In this document: in pieces, positions 37,801 through 50,356 of the stretch
Layout: each line of letters begins with the position of its first letter
Numbering within the stretch: position 1 is the stretch's first letter
The notes under the pieces: generated by a model
Told to the model about the DNA's origin: nothing
The model's input: only the letters and a program-made list of their open reading frames with translations
Databases searched by the model: none
Origin: Sarcomyxa edulis
Lineage: Eukaryota > Basidiomycota > Agaricomycetes > Agaricales > Mycenaceae
Direction of reading: 5' to 3'
Assembly (NCBI GenBank): GCA_009761415.1
Contig: QUOL01000006.1
Span: 1,178,001 to 1,242,000, forward strand
Length of the DNA: 64,000 nt
Made by a program: the position numbers and the translations under genes

Positions 37801-40741
37801 AATGAACAACAAGAACGTCCCTAACAATTATTGTTAGTATAGATGTTACCGGACAGTAATTGATAGACTTCTCACAAGTTACGGCAGCCTTGAGCGGATA
37901 GAAGAATATGAACGGTATAGCCTGAACCATGAGAGAGACCGGGTGGTTTTGACCACGGAAATGTTCCTCGGGATCTTCAAGATCATAATCGTAACCCAAT
38001 GTCGTGACTTCCGATTTGCTGTCGAGGGTATTGGGAGTATTGAGGGGATTGTTGTGATTAGGCTTCTGGTTCATGAAAGCCTTGGATATTTCCTCTTCGG
38101 CCCGAATGAGCTCCGAGATACCTCGCACAGTACTGTTGGTGAAGAGTGCCGCGACGCCCACATTCGCACCGAGCTGTTTACGGATCATGTACGCGAGTTT
38201 CCCAAGGAGCAACGAATTTCCACCGAGCAAGAAAAAGTCAGATTCAGGGGTGATAATTCCGGCTTCCATGAGCAAAAGTTCAGCGATGATACCACGGACA
38301 GCTAGTTCGCGCTGTGACATGACGGCTGCATTTTGACGTTTGATATCTTGGACTATAGAATCGAAATCGACACCGTCAGAGCCTTGTGTCAAAGCGTTGG
38401 AGGTGACGTAGAGTGGATCAGGAATGCAATAACCGGGAAGGACAGCTGCCATCGATTTCTTGAGCAGTGAGGCGTCCAAAGTCGATGTAGGTTCTACTGA
38501 GACGATTGCTTCGGCAGACCCATCCTGGCGCATCCGAATGGCGACGTCGTCCACGCCTGCGATGTCCAGAATGGCCTTTTCGACGGTCTGAAGTTCGAGC
38601 GAGACTCGAGAACATGGGATCGGATCGGAGAGAGATGCCATCTTGTCGGGGACATCAGCGTGGAAGTGACGATGGAAGGCAGGTACGGCATCCGTCAAGC
38701 ATCCAAGTCCAAGACGCGTCGCCAGTTTGATACGAAGAGGTTTACCAGCACTGTTCTTTGGGAGGTCGTTCATGAACACGAGACAGTGAGGCCATTTGCT
38801 CGGATGCAAGTTCTCTCTGAAGAAGAATCACGAGTGAGCTAATGACTTCGCGCATTAGATGGGAAACTTGCCTTAGCAAGTCTTGTAGTTCAGATAGACC
38901 AATATGGGGCTGGTCCGGGACGGGAACAATGATAACACCGATGGTCTCTTGCAAGACATCATGTTCGATAGCAAACGCGAGCGTCGTCTTCAAATCGCCC
39001 AGATTCAGCAAGATGATCGACGCGCACGTGGTCAATTTAAAAAACTCAATACACTAACCTTGACTCGGTGTTTCGCAACAGTCATGATTGACTCCTCAAT
39101 CTCAAACGGAGAAATGACTTCTCCGCCCTTGTTAATGATCTCCTTAGAGCGCCCGGTGATGTAAAGATACCTAACACAGATAACATATCAGTTCGTCCAT
39201 CCAATAGGGAAAAGAACCAGAAAAGTCAATATACCCATCGTCATCCATATAACCCATATCGCCGGAATCAAACCAGCCTTCTGAGGAGAAAGCGGACGTG
39301 TCCAGCGGAACGTTGATATCGGGGGAAACCTCGTAGCCATCAAAAGTAGGAAGCCCGCGGACGGAGACGGCGCCAGTCTTACCACGAGGAAGCTCACGCT
39401 CATTGTTGCTAGGATCACGGATCGACAGGTAGGGTCCACAAGCGATACCTGAGCACCCAGGACGTTCGAGCTCGTAGGCTTGAGGCGGTGTGGCGATGGG
39501 CATACATCTGTTTCAAAAACGCGTATCTCGAATCAGCCGGAATGTACATAAACGGCAATAGTATGTTCAGTTGTCGATCACTTACTCGGTCATGCCGTAA
39601 GAAGGAAGAACTGTGGCGCCTCCAAACGTGTCTCTCAGTTGAATCGCGAGAGATGGAAGGAGACCTCCCGCAGCATTACAGATCATACGGATGCACAGGT
39701 CTCTGGAAGGAAGAACAGCATCTGGCCGCGAAGCAAGGATGGCGTGATGGAGCGTGGGGGCAGCATAATACCTACGAGGGATAGTCAGAACGCGTTGCTT
39801 GGCATCAGAGATATACTGACCAGGTAGCTTTGAGCTCTGTAGCGAGACTCCAGAACGCGATCGCGTCGAATCCGGAGCACATTATAGTGCTGCCGCCGGA
39901 CATGATAGGGGCGAGAAGATTGCGAACAATGCCCCCGACGTGGAATAGCGGCATCATATTCACTGATGAACTGATGAGTATCTGTCATCATCATCACGAC
40001 GAGCACGCGAGACTTACTGTTGACATCCGTCGGGCCTAAAGCCCATGACTGAATGACAGCGCTCGTACCAACGATCAACGACCTCAAAGTATATGGGACG
40101 ACCTTTTTCTTTCCACTAGTGCCGGAAGTGTGTAGAACCAGAGACTGATCGTGGAGCCCATGGAGCCGAGTTGGTTTCCGGGAGATGTCCGAAGGATCGC
40201 GGGATTCGTTTAGGAGTGACATATCGAATAGACCGGCGGGTCCTGATGTTCTTCCTTCGACATAGACAACGTCGCAACCTAATTCCTGTGCTAGTGTCCG
40301 CAGCTCGAGACGTTCCTCCGCGTCCTTGGTCGTCACAACAGCTTTTGCATGGAGACGTTCAGCATCCTCTTTGAGTTCGGATGCAGTGCAGCTGGCATTG
40401 ACCGGTGCGCAAGTGTGGTAACTCGCGAGAGCCAACAACGCAAGTGCGTTCTCGGGACCGGTGGGGAGAACGACCATAATGCGGTCATTGGGACCTAATG
40501 GCTGATGTCCGCTAGAACTTGGCAAGACGAAGTTGGACACAAACACGTGAATGTCTTGGTGTGAAAGAGGTGGACGTGAAGCTTCGGGAGAATGGATAGC
40601 TGGTTCGGTGGTCGTGCATAGACAGTCTAGTAGAGAGTTGACTTTGCCAGAGTCAGTGACCGTCTGAGCAATGAGATCTCCCAGCGATGAGTCGGCTGCT
40701 GGTAAAGGGAGATGATGAAGGAGGGATAAAGGAATGGACAT
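34851..40741 (-). CDS. NRPS-like A-T protein with Pls/PosA membrane/beta-helix region and C-terminal RING finger
   Basis: Eighteen exons on the minus strand give 1630 residues: 40018-40741, 39821-39962, 39586-39771, 39235-39507, 39059-39170, 38872-38987, 37876-38816, 37634-37820, 37096-37577, 36914-37031, 36640-36859, 36404-36581, 36318-36350, 36161-36253, 35491-36104, 35336-35430, 35008-35283, 34851-34953. Adenylation motifs: HTSGTSGKKK (A3, about 204), YGMTE (A5), GWFDSGDMG (A7), GRSKEIINKGGE (A8), NSAGKPLRIK (A10 lysine). Carrier site: DFFLLGGNSL (about 716). The region from about 815 to 1570 alternates membrane helices with hexapeptide turns (FYYRLLGAHIGKNVVID), as in Pls/PosA synthetases that link amino acids. 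No condensation or reductase domain is seen. A full C3HC4 RING finger ends the protein (about 1575-1612). The intron after exon 6 uses a GC donor. Confidence 0.88.
34870..35075 (-). other. RING-finger coding segment of the NRPS-like gene
   Basis: The segment covers the end of exon 17 and most of exon 18. It encodes CPMC, then CGHIFCESC, then HCPVC: all eight zinc ligands in order with normal spacing (C-x2-C, x11, C-x-H-x2-C-x2-C, then C-x2-C). The first five of the ligand residues sit in the same exon as the last beta-helix turns (EHTLLTSGEIAESGMVYVGW), so the link is not created by a predicted splice. RING fingers usually bind E2 ubiquitin-conjugating enzymes. Confidence 0.85.
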
Positions 40742-43700
40742 GCTGCCAGAGAAGAGCTTTGGGGACGCTCGAAAGAGTGGAGGAGGGGGGGAGGGGGAGG
40801 ACAAGCTCGACGGAAAAGAACGCTAGAAGGGATGGGCTTTAACAGCAATGGGCCCGAGAGGATGTGTTCGAATTGCCGGTTAGATAAGTCAAGTAGATCA
40901 TAATGACATGCGTTGGGTGGATCTGAGCAGATTCCGATTCACGCAACAACACTAAAATTGACGCGTGCGTCGCGGGGAGATAACGAATAGAATTCGAAGT
41001 CGACTCGATCTGTTTGAACCCTTCATGAAACACATTGCAATGAAATAGTTACTTCTCGCGGCCTTCTTGCGAAATCTCGTAAGCGAGTGGGTTCTTGTGT
41101 GCCATTCGGACAAAAGTCTCACCAAAAGAAACCTTGCCGCGCAATCGTGGTAAATGGCTCGAGCATCAACACAGCCTACGCGATGTGTGCACTAGCTGCG
41201 CCGTCTGTACTACAGACATCGGTTTCACCATGGAAACGCGTCAGTACAGGATGATTCAGTGATAGCATCTGCGTATGGTGTGTTGGAGTAAGCACGCCCC
41301 ACTCAGCCCAGTGCACACCTGCGTGCATATGGCCGGTAGAACGATAATTGACTCCAAATCACGGAACAAAAAAAGTGCAAAATTGCAACGCTGTTCCCTC
41401 GAATCCGGAAGCGGAAATTCCCGAAAAAAGGTGTTTGCCAAGTCATCATCTTGCCAAACAATCGGAGATAGAATGGCATTATGTCCCAATTTGGACTCAC
41501 GGCCCCGAACTAGCCGGCCGCTATCCCTCTCGCAGGCCTCAAAATTTCACTCTCGATCGACGATGTCACTATGATACTCGACGCCGAATCTACCGTCCAA
41601 ATCTAGGCGTTCCGTTATCCGGGCAAACTACTTGTATGTAGATCCAAATTGACACGCTATGACACGTCATACTAAGCCGTCGACCGGCGGGATATGCTAC
41701 CCGGATAGAGAATCCTACTGGCCTCTTGTACCTAGTATGCTCTTCTCCTCGGTACGAACGCTTCGCGGGGACAGGTACACAGCCCTCTTGGCCTTTCCCA
41801 GCCAAGTACTCAATGCATCTTGGCAGTTCTTCCGGTATCTTTCAACAGAAGCAAGAAGTAGTCAACATTCTCTTGGTGTGAGTAGACCGTCGTTCTGACC
41901 TCACAAATACCCGTCATTCCCAAAAGCTTGATTGAGCTTGGCCCACTTGGCTGCTCTCGAGTTCTCAGTGGTCTAAAGGTAAGCAGTGTCTATTTCTATC
42001 CTCCATTTACGCGTCGTATCAAGCTCGGTCGCGGTTGCCGAACCCTGCCCGTTGAAAATATACTAGCATTTTACAGTACTACATTTGATCCCTACTCCAC
42101 GGATGACCCTGGGTCGTGAGCAGCGCAGCTCCGAGTCCTTCCTTTACTGCGAGTGCCTCTGAATATCTTCTCTATTCAGGATGTACACACGTTGAATACG
42201 TGTCATCGGTCATTGTCAAATGCCTTCAGTGGCTCAGGCTTTCTCATTGGAGCATCGGCGTCAAGAAATAGCACTAGATAGATAATGAACCAATGGTGAG
42301 TCTAAATTTTACTATATATTTCTTCATAGACTCATTCCACGTATACAAGTACGTGCTGCGAATGTGACTCCAGAGATGCATACGGGTATATTGTACTCTC
42401 GACAACAATGAAGCTTATCCCACGCATAGCACTACGCTCCAATCTCGAGAAAGACAAACGTCATGGTTAATGTCTACTGGCCTTGGCGAACACTTTGAGT
42501 ACGAAGCTCGCGTATCTCTACGTCCGCATCAAGTCCGCACAGAACCCTAACCGGACGCGGACACTGGTTACTTCGTTGTTCGACCCCCCCTCGAGGCAAC
42601 CGCATCGCTGGTGTGTAGACTGGCTAACAGAATGTATACAGGCAGAACTCTGAAGAAACACGGATGCTATTCAAGTACGTTCATGACGATGCAACCCACG
42701 TAGCGCGCGTGTGTACCGAGCTGATGGATAGTGTGCCTCTAGAACCCTGACGATCACGAAGGCCATTCTCCTTCGTCCAACCTCCCCGTCGATGTAGCCA
42801 CATCTCTGGTGTGTGTCTGCTGATAGATACTATATGTACCCCCTCCTGGACGGCGCCCGTATCCTGTCATCTATACAAACTCTACTAGTCGGCACTGACA
42901 ATCAACCGACGAAAGGGTCTTCGCAAACTTAGCGACATGTGTAGGCCACGGATATCGCGCGGACCTTTCTCTTCGATACCGATGTTCCTCGCAACAACGT
43001 CTCTCCCGAGCCCAAATCCGATAGGTGAAGTATCCTTCTCTTGATACCACAACACGATGAATATACTCTATAGATCACAATCTCAGTCCTCGCGCCGTGA
43101 TCGTCGGTTTTGCCGCTGGATCATCCATTTTTCAGGCGTACCTTCCTGATAGACGCAAATACTGAACATCCTCAAGTTCTTGTTACTCATTTCGCGTTCC
43201 CCCAAAAAACGGTGAGTTTAGTTATCCTACATTCAGTCTTTCCCAACTCCCACTTCTCTTCCGTGAGATTTCCCGGACGTACAGTGGGATACATGGGATG
43301 CAGATTGAATGATCGTACTGTCGACTGTGCTTTTGAATCGATAACCCATTCTGAATATTTTTTTCGCCCCGGTGGCGCAAGGCATGTTGGTAATAAACGC
43401 ATTGCTCCGGTCCCCTGAATCGACTTCTTGAAAAAATTCTACTCTCATACCCGCCGGTAGAATCGTGTCGGTTGTTATTCTACCATTTTATTTACACTTT
43501 CCCTCCCTCCCTCGTGGCAGAACGTCGTACATGCTCGCGTTCCTACACGTTCCTCACTCTAACCGACAGCGCAAACTGATATAATGGACGCGACTGAGGA
43601 TCCACGTGGACCGTGACTGAAGTGACTCTATATTTGGATCTCGCCGGAATTGCGCGAGATGGCGCCAGCCTGGGAGATCTATCTATAGCACGACATCGAC

Positions 43701-43804
43701 ATCCTACAACGACCGACCCGCTGACCCACATGCAATCGAGCTTCGAGTCAGTATTTCTCCCATCTACCATCTCACAATCGCCAACATAAGGGCAACCACC
43801 ATCC
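40742..43804. other. Gene-poor 3-kb region
   Basis: The longest stretch without a recognisable gene. Only short, unrelated frames occur. It contains two diverged copies of a unit of about 100 bp (42541 and 42741). Several GTGAGT...TAG pairs occur, as expected by chance or from decayed genes. I could not assign a transposon family. Confidence 0.5.
42541..42838 (+). repeat. Two diverged direct repeats, about 100 bp each
   Basis: The unit at 42541-42640 starts AGAACCCTAA, contains a C-run and GCATCGCTGGTGTGT, and ends near GTATACA. The unit at 42741-42838 starts AGAACCCTGA, contains CACATCTCTGGTGTGT, and ends near TATGTACC. They share order and spacing but are strongly diverged; 200 bp separates their starts. 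Confidence 0.45.
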
Positions 43805-45476
43805 ATGTCTGTCAAGATAAATTTGAATAACGGTTCTTTGATCCCTGCCATTGGTGAGCATCTTTAAACTAAATCATATGCATCATGATGTATGCGTATA
43901 TGACGGAGGGACCCTACCAAACCATGATAACGAACTTCTGATCGTTTTCCTTGCCTTGCTTCCAGGCCTTGGTGGATGGAGTGGTACAACTCCTGAAGAA
44001 CGTGCGAAAGCTACGGCGTGGATGTTAACTGCTCTCAAGGTAAGTAAGCGAAACCGAATCAGCGTTCAAGTTGGATACAATTCAATTCTTTATCTACCTA
44101 TGTAGGCGGGATACAGACACATCGACACGGCTTATTCCTACGGCAAGCTTCGCTAGCTAGTACACGCCTGGCTGGTGAATACATAATGACCCACTTCCGT
44201 GAACAGGGACTGAGAAATACGTTGGAGAGGCTATACGACAGTCCGGAATCCCACGTGAAGATATCTGGGTAACTACGAAGCTCCCGTGAGTTTCCCGTTA
44301 GTCCCTTCTGGAATACATATCTCAATGCTGAGACGTATACGCTCCTTTTTGCTTTCATACCCACTAGATGGCACCATGCAGGAAAAGTCAGCCAATCAAT
44401 TAAGGAAAGCTTAGAACGCGCCGGTCTTGATTACTACGATCTGGTATGCAACTGAGAATGATAGCTGTCTAGGCCTATCGACTAATGAAACATTCAGTAT
44501 TTGATGCATTGGCCCCAAGTCGTCGTTTTCGAAGGTGAGTAGATTTTCTCAACTAGTGCATATCTTTCATCCTTATATTCCCATTTTGACTAGATGATGA
44601 TGAGGACAAACCTATTCTCAATCCCGATGGATCCTGGAAAACCCGCAACGTCCCATTCAACGAGATTTGGGCCGATATGGAGAAAGTCCTTGAGACTGGA
44701 GCTGTAAAGGCTATCGGCGTCAGCAATTTCTCAATCAAGAAGTAAGTGCAATATCTTGAACCCGCAATCAACAATAAGATCTTAATCAATAATCGTAGCC
44801 TCGAGAAGCTACTCGAAACTGCGAAGGTGATCCCCGCAGTGAACCAAGTCGAGTAAGTCCCTCGGTCAAATCGCTTTCAAGCCCTATCTCTCCGTCTTAA
44901 AGCGTCTTCCAAAAATAGATTGCACCCATACCTGGCGCAGAACGATTTGGTGGATTACTGCAAGAGCAAAGGCATCATCGTCGAAGCCTATACTCCGACC
45001 GGTAAGCCAAGGAGGTCTTAGTCTGATAGATCAGCTTATCGATGATATCTTTCATCCGGCGCGCTCCGGTACTAGGTTATGCAACCGTTCGTGGAGATCC
45101 CGTCATCGTCGAATTAGCAGAGAAGTACAAGGTTGCCCCTGCACAAATCATCATTGCATGGCATGCAGCAAGGGGAACGGTCGTCGTTCCGAAGAGCGCG
45201 GATGAGGAGAGGCAGAAGCAAAACCTCAACGTGAGTACCACTAAGCTAATACGCATCATACTTCCTCATCCCCAATGATCGTCGCACCCTTGGTTATAAA
45301 TTTTATGGCTCCTTGATAGTATTAGACTAATCATTTGTGTTATCTAGCCGCCTACCCTACTTCCGGAGGACAAGAAACGAATTGATACCCTAGACCGCAA
45401 TCAGAGGCTCTGCAACAAAGCGAACCCGGTGAACGGAACGGTGTATGGCTGGAACTATGAACAGCTTGGCTGGTGA
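43805..45476 (+). CDS. Aldo-keto reductase
   Basis: NADPH-dependent reductase of aldehydes or ketones, cytosolic. Eleven exons give 306 residues: 43805-43853, 43966-44039, 44106-44142, 44207-44285, 44368-44443, 44498-44534, 44594-44741, 44799-44852, 44919-45001, 45076-45230, 45348-45476. The tetrad is visible: Asp in GYRHIDTAY, Tyr in SYGTEKYVG, Lys in VTTKLPW and His in LMHWP. NADPH-loop residues appear in [11 protein letters not shown], and [14 protein letters not shown] is the standard barrel strand. The intron at 44143-44206 has a GC donor; only this splice restores SYGTEKYVG. Substrate unknown. Confidence 0.9.
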
Positions 45477-46032
45477 ATGATCGTGATCCAATTTGTAATG
45501 CATTGTATGTTCCGGTATATGTTGTACTAACAGTTTGCGAAGACATATCTCGATTTCCAAAGTTCAAGAAAGATCGACTTGCAACTGCAACCTACTTATA
45601 CCTCCAACAGCGCTCCACTGAAGACAATATCGCCCACGTCTACCTTCAACACTCCGGTATCCGTCACTTGTCTCGACTGCTCTATAAAGACACTGTACAC
45701 CGACTGTACTCAAGTGAGAAGGATCTCAGCCAAACATTTGACGCTTGTGCGCGATGTACATCACCCTCTTCGAATCCTGCTCACCAGCATATTAGCGCTC
45801 AGAGCCCTTGGCCCCCGACTCACGAGGCATAAATCAAGCTCGATACCGGGCCTATTCAGGCAGTACGCTTACTTGGCTCAACAGCTTTTTGAGCTTCTAA
45901 CCCGCCCAGATACTCTGATTCATCTCCGCTTTTGGCATATATGATGCCTCGTGGCACTTTTTGTGGCCAACGCTGCCGTATAGGCGCTAGAGAGTCGCTA
46001 TTCGCTTCTTCCTCTTGCTCCCCCACCGTGCC
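45477..46032. other. Intergenic
   Basis: No convincing gene between the reductase and BCS1-like genes. Frames of up to 121 codons overlap one another without recognisable content. Confidence 0.4.
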
Positions 46033-48132
46033 ATGAACCCACCTTTTGCCCAGCCTACTTGGAGCCCTGCACGCAGTTCCGACGTGACGAATGGGTGGTT
46101 CCGCTCCATTCCATCTTTCGTTGGCATATCTTCGCTATTCGCGGGAGCTTTAGTGTCAAATTCGTACATGTTGGACAGCTTCAAGATATTGATTCTCGGT
46201 TCCCTACTCGAAGCTGGGCGTAGATTACTCATGTGGGTAATCGCACGGGTCAGAATTCGTGAGCGAATCAATCTTGGATATCAAGCAAGACTGATCACTG
46301 ATCAAATGCTTGGATGTGGCGCGTTGTAGAGTACTCCATGAACATTCAATTCGATGAAGGAGATCCGGCATATGAGTGGTTGATTTTGTTCTTGGTATGA
46401 CACGTCTTGTCGATTCTCGTCCAGCATCTTGGATCGATTTGAGATCTGACTGCATCATGTATAGACCCAAGAAAAAGTATGGCAAAAATCACGCGCCTTT
46501 AGGGCCACGGCAAAGACCTCCGAACGCAAATGGGACGTTCAAGGCTATACCGGAACGGACTCGAAGTCCAAACCCCACCTGGACCTCGTGCCCACCTTCG
46601 AGCTTCCTCAACTTTTCCGATGGCGAAAATACTGGTTAGAGATTCAAAGGAACAACGGTGGAGGAATAGGTGGCCTCAACGTTAATATACCAGGGGTCCC
46701 CGGTATTCGGTCTAACTCTTCGATCTTGATAACGTATGTTGATCTTTGAGACGATAGGTTTGAGTTCTACTGACAATTGTTTGACTAAATAGGATTTACA
46801 CCCTGGACATGGCTATCTTGCACGATTTTTTGGAAGAAACTCGAAAGCGTTATGTCCAAGTGAGCAAACCCAACGTCATCGTCCACACAATGGACTCGGT
46901 TAGTATCCTCCTCGTTAGTTTTTTTGGCTTCGCATTGATGACCAACTCAAATGTTTTTCAGGCGATGTTTGGAGGGCCCTCTATCTGGACAACCGTCAAA
47001 CGTAAGAACCGACGACCTCTAGATTCCATTGTTCTTCCAGATGGCACCATGGACGCGCTATTGTCAAATTGCCGCGAGTTCTTGGAATTGGAGAAATGGT
47101 ACACGGAAGTTGGTATCCCGTATCGCCGCGGATGGCTTCTCCATGGACCACCTGGAACAGGTAAAAGTACGTTCATGTTTGTCATTATTATCTTCCTTTC
47201 TTATCCTTCTTTGGTTTCTCAAATTACCAGGTTCTACGATCTATGCCCTGGTAAGCCAATCTTATTCCTCCGATTTAGTGAGTCGTGCTTCTACTCAAGT
47301 CCACCCCAAACAGGCAGGAGAATTAGGTCTCGAGATTTATTCCCTTTCGCTTTCTTCTGGCTTGTACGTACTCTGACCATACTTCTTGGTGAAGCTGACT
47401 GTATAATCCAGCATTGACGACGCTTTCCTCCAACGGGCTGCGATGACCGTCCCAAAGAAAAGTATATTTCTTGTCGAGGACATAGATTGCGCCTTTAGAG
47501 ATGATGACGACGACCGGGACGAACAAACGATCCACCCACAATATCCCACATTTAGGGCATCCAGGCCCGGTCGTCATAGATCGGCCGTGACTTTATCGGG
47601 ACTTTTAAACGTCCTCGACGGCGTAGGAAGTGAGGAAGGTAAACTGTTCTTTGCCACGGTAAGAAAGAGTCGGACGTTGTTCGACTCACGTAGTACCCTT
47701 ACCTCCTTCAGAAGAAGTGACTAAACTACTTATCTTCAGACGAATCATATTGACAAACTGGACGAGGCCTTGATACGACCTGGAAGGATCGACAAGAGAG
47801 TCGAATACAATCTAGCGACTCAAGGACAAGCCTCTGCATTGTTCAAACGTTTTTTCCCTGAATCACGTTTCTCCTCAATTGGGATGGATAGTCTCTCCTC
47901 ACTGGCGGATACCTTTGCGTCTAGTATACCCGAACACGAGTTCTCGACGGCGGATTTACAAGGATATCTGTTATCGCACAGGACCAATCCTGTGGATGCA
48001 GCAGATGGAGCTGGAGAGTGGGTTCTGTCTGAACGAGTCCAGAGATGCGAAAAAAGGAAGAGAGAAGAGCAAAGGAAGACAAGATCCACGAAGATGAGGA
48101 ATGCCAGTGTGGATCAAGGCGAGGCAACGTGA
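46033..48132 (+). CDS. BCS1-like mitochondrial AAA ATPase
   Basis: Member of the BCS1 group, inner-membrane AAA ATPases; true Bcs1 translocates the folded Rieske protein into complex III. Nine exons give 526 residues: 46033-46258, 46330-46394, 46465-46733, 46793-46898, 46962-47166, 47231-47250, 47314-47363, 47412-47658, 47740-48132. The BCS1 N-terminal domain is recognisable in YSMNIQFDEGDPAYEWLIL. Walker A is GPPGTGKSSTIYAL, Walker B IFLVEDIDCAF, and TTNHIDKLDEALIRPGRID carries the sensor and arginine fingers. A loop with five Asp follows Walker B. Basidiomycetes hold many paralogues, and the basic coiled C-terminus (ERVQRCEKRKREEQRKT) departs from canonical Bcs1, so function may differ. Confidence 0.87.
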
Positions 48133-48541
48133 GGTCCAATTGACGCGTTGTTCGGACAAGTTTTGCGATCGCATGAACTTTATTGATGTGTATCACCGGT
48201 AATGTTCATGCGGGACGCTGTAGCAGAATGCTTACCTCCTAAATATCAGTTTACTACCACGAGTAGGTCGCGTACAATGTATGGTTCTAATGTCACATCA
48301 CGTGGAGCGCGTTTCAAATCGTGACATTCTGAAAGATCGGCGAGCACGAGGCTTCAACGTTTCAACTTCAAGCTTCAAGACGTAAGATTGACGCTCTTGC
48401 TTTTGTGCCTTGCGCTCTTCGAAACCTCCTAACACCGCGTCGAGTGTCGAGCTAGTACTTATAGGAAGATCGTGTATCTCTCCTTTACGACCACATAATA
48501 TTTGCCTAAATTCGCTTGGCCTTCAATCAGCACAGTGCACG
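48133..48541. other. Intergenic
   Basis: Gap between co-oriented genes with no recognisable feature besides a stretch rich in AACTTCAAG-like words near 48357-48382. Confidence 0.4.
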
Positions 48542-50356
48542 ATGGCGGGGAGAAGGGACGATCCTTTCGCCCACATATATGTTGGGGCCCGTAAACTTGA
48601 AGCGGTCATGAAAAGTGGAGACAAAGAGCGGATCGCGAAGCTCGATTTTGGAGTCGCTCCTCAGGTCAGATAGTCCTCACTGAATTCGAAGGTCAGGCTG
48701 AACAACTTTCGCCATTCCAATTGCAGTGTATGCGGTGCGCAAAGATCTGCGTAGATCAACGGACTGGAGCGTGGACCCCCATGAGATGCGGTACGTGTGT
48801 CATCTTCTGCTCTTGGAACAATGCACCGATTCGGGTGGTCGTACATACAGGTCGATGTCATGCAGTCATATACTGTAGCCGCGAGGTGAATCGTATCCGC
48901 AGATTCCTGACGAGACTAAGCTCATCCATCTGAAGTGTCAAGTGGCAGACTGGAAGCAAAGCGCAGTAGCCGGAGCTCCTTCGCATAAGCAGCTTTGTTC
49001 CCGAAATCAAGTGAGTCGCAATATTGTTCGATCTTCATCCGCTTGATTCTATGTTTTTCAGGAGCATATGAAACGCTTGCCTTACTTTCGAGCTGAGCTT
49101 TTGCAGTTTCCGTGGGCTAGGATAGAGAAGGATGGTACATGCCCCCACGAGCTCTTCCTAGCACGCCTAGGTGTTCTCGGTTCTGGCCCCAAGTTCGGAT
49201 ATTGGTCAATGCCTGGGGGTAATCAGCCTCATGACGATTCAGACTCTCAAGTCGCGCGTTCCCCGGTCGCATCACTGTTTGGAAAGCAGTATTCGATTGA
49301 TCGTAACAAAGCATATATTCATGGAGAAGTGCTTCTGTCTAAGCAATGGCCTACAGACGTTGAAGCCTGGAAATTGACTGATGAACAGCACGTCCCTCAT
49401 CTATTCTTCACTGACGAGATTCCACCTCCTGCGAAAGTCTCACCCGGTCAAATCAAAGACTGGGCTTCTTGGTACAAATGGCGAGGGCTGGAGATGTCTT
49501 CGCCTGTTGTTCTTCTCATGGACTATCCTTTGACGGTATATCATCTCCTGATAAATGTGCTCAAAGTCGTCCGCACCGATTCCTCTCCGGGAAGTCGCCA
49601 ATCCCTCGAAGTTCATTACATCGGTGCTGAAGTGGAATTGAACTTTTTACCTCTGTGCGTAGATCCTAAAATTGTGTTGTTCATTTGTTATTTATTGTAG
49701 TACTGATTCTCCGCTGTCAAGATTCTCGGAACTGGCGTTGTTACTTCCCAACACTGATATCAAGCTCATCGTATTTGGCAAACCTGTGCATGACTTGGTC
49801 CGTCGTGCTCGTTCCGAAGCACCAGACTCACTCGCAGCAAAGTCCAAGCCTATCTGGGAATATACCGCACCCAAAATAAGTGGAGGAGGGTCCATCTCTA
49901 TCCAATTGTATTCGAAGAGTGAGACCTGGGGACGACTGGTCGTGGCTGACGACCAACTAGTCCCAGACGCCATGGTAGGACTCAACGCTGGCCTGGCGAC
50001 ATATATTACATGGACTGAGCCAGTCCTGTTCAGCGCCATGTGAGCCACAAACCTATGATATCTGCACCCAATCTGACCTTCTATCTAGTCTCTCTCTTCC
50101 GTTTGCAGTCACAGACTATGCAGAGCAGAGTCTTGAGACTACAGCCAATTCTCTACCGAATATACGGGCTCATAGTTTCGAGAAGGTCGACAAAAGCTCT
50201 CCACAATTTGCCAATCTCATTAGACCGCGAGAGCATCCGATTACTGTCAATCCGTTCCATCGACCGGGTCAACGTGGCCTACCCGTCATACGCATGCCAA
50301 ACTGTTACAATGGATTTTGTATGGTAGTCGAAGAGGGGAACTTGGGAAAGAATTAA
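48542..50356 (+). CDS. MYND zinc-finger protein, MSS51-like C-terminal domain
   Basis: Seven exons give 498 residues: 48542-48664, 48727-48790, 48851-48885, 48936-49010, 49062-49654, 49701-50039, 50089-50356. The MYND finger is rebuilt across four exons: CMRCAKIC, RCGRC, YCSRECQVADW, HKQLC. The 50-nt intron 48886-48935 was chosen because it alone gives CSRECQ and keeps frame. The C-terminal half has the alpha/beta pattern of MSS51-type proteins (EVHYIGAEVELNFLPL, FSELALLLPNTDIKLIVFGK). Such proteins include yeast Mss51, a translational activator of COX1, but most fungal members are uncharacterised. A seven-residue insert separates DWKQ from HKQLC. Confidence 0.8.

Noticed and set aside
48851..48960. 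Apparent frameshift in the MYND protein after the CSRE codons
   Set aside because: A 50-nt GT-AG intron (48886-48935) restores the frame and the expected CSRECQ, so no frameshift is needed.
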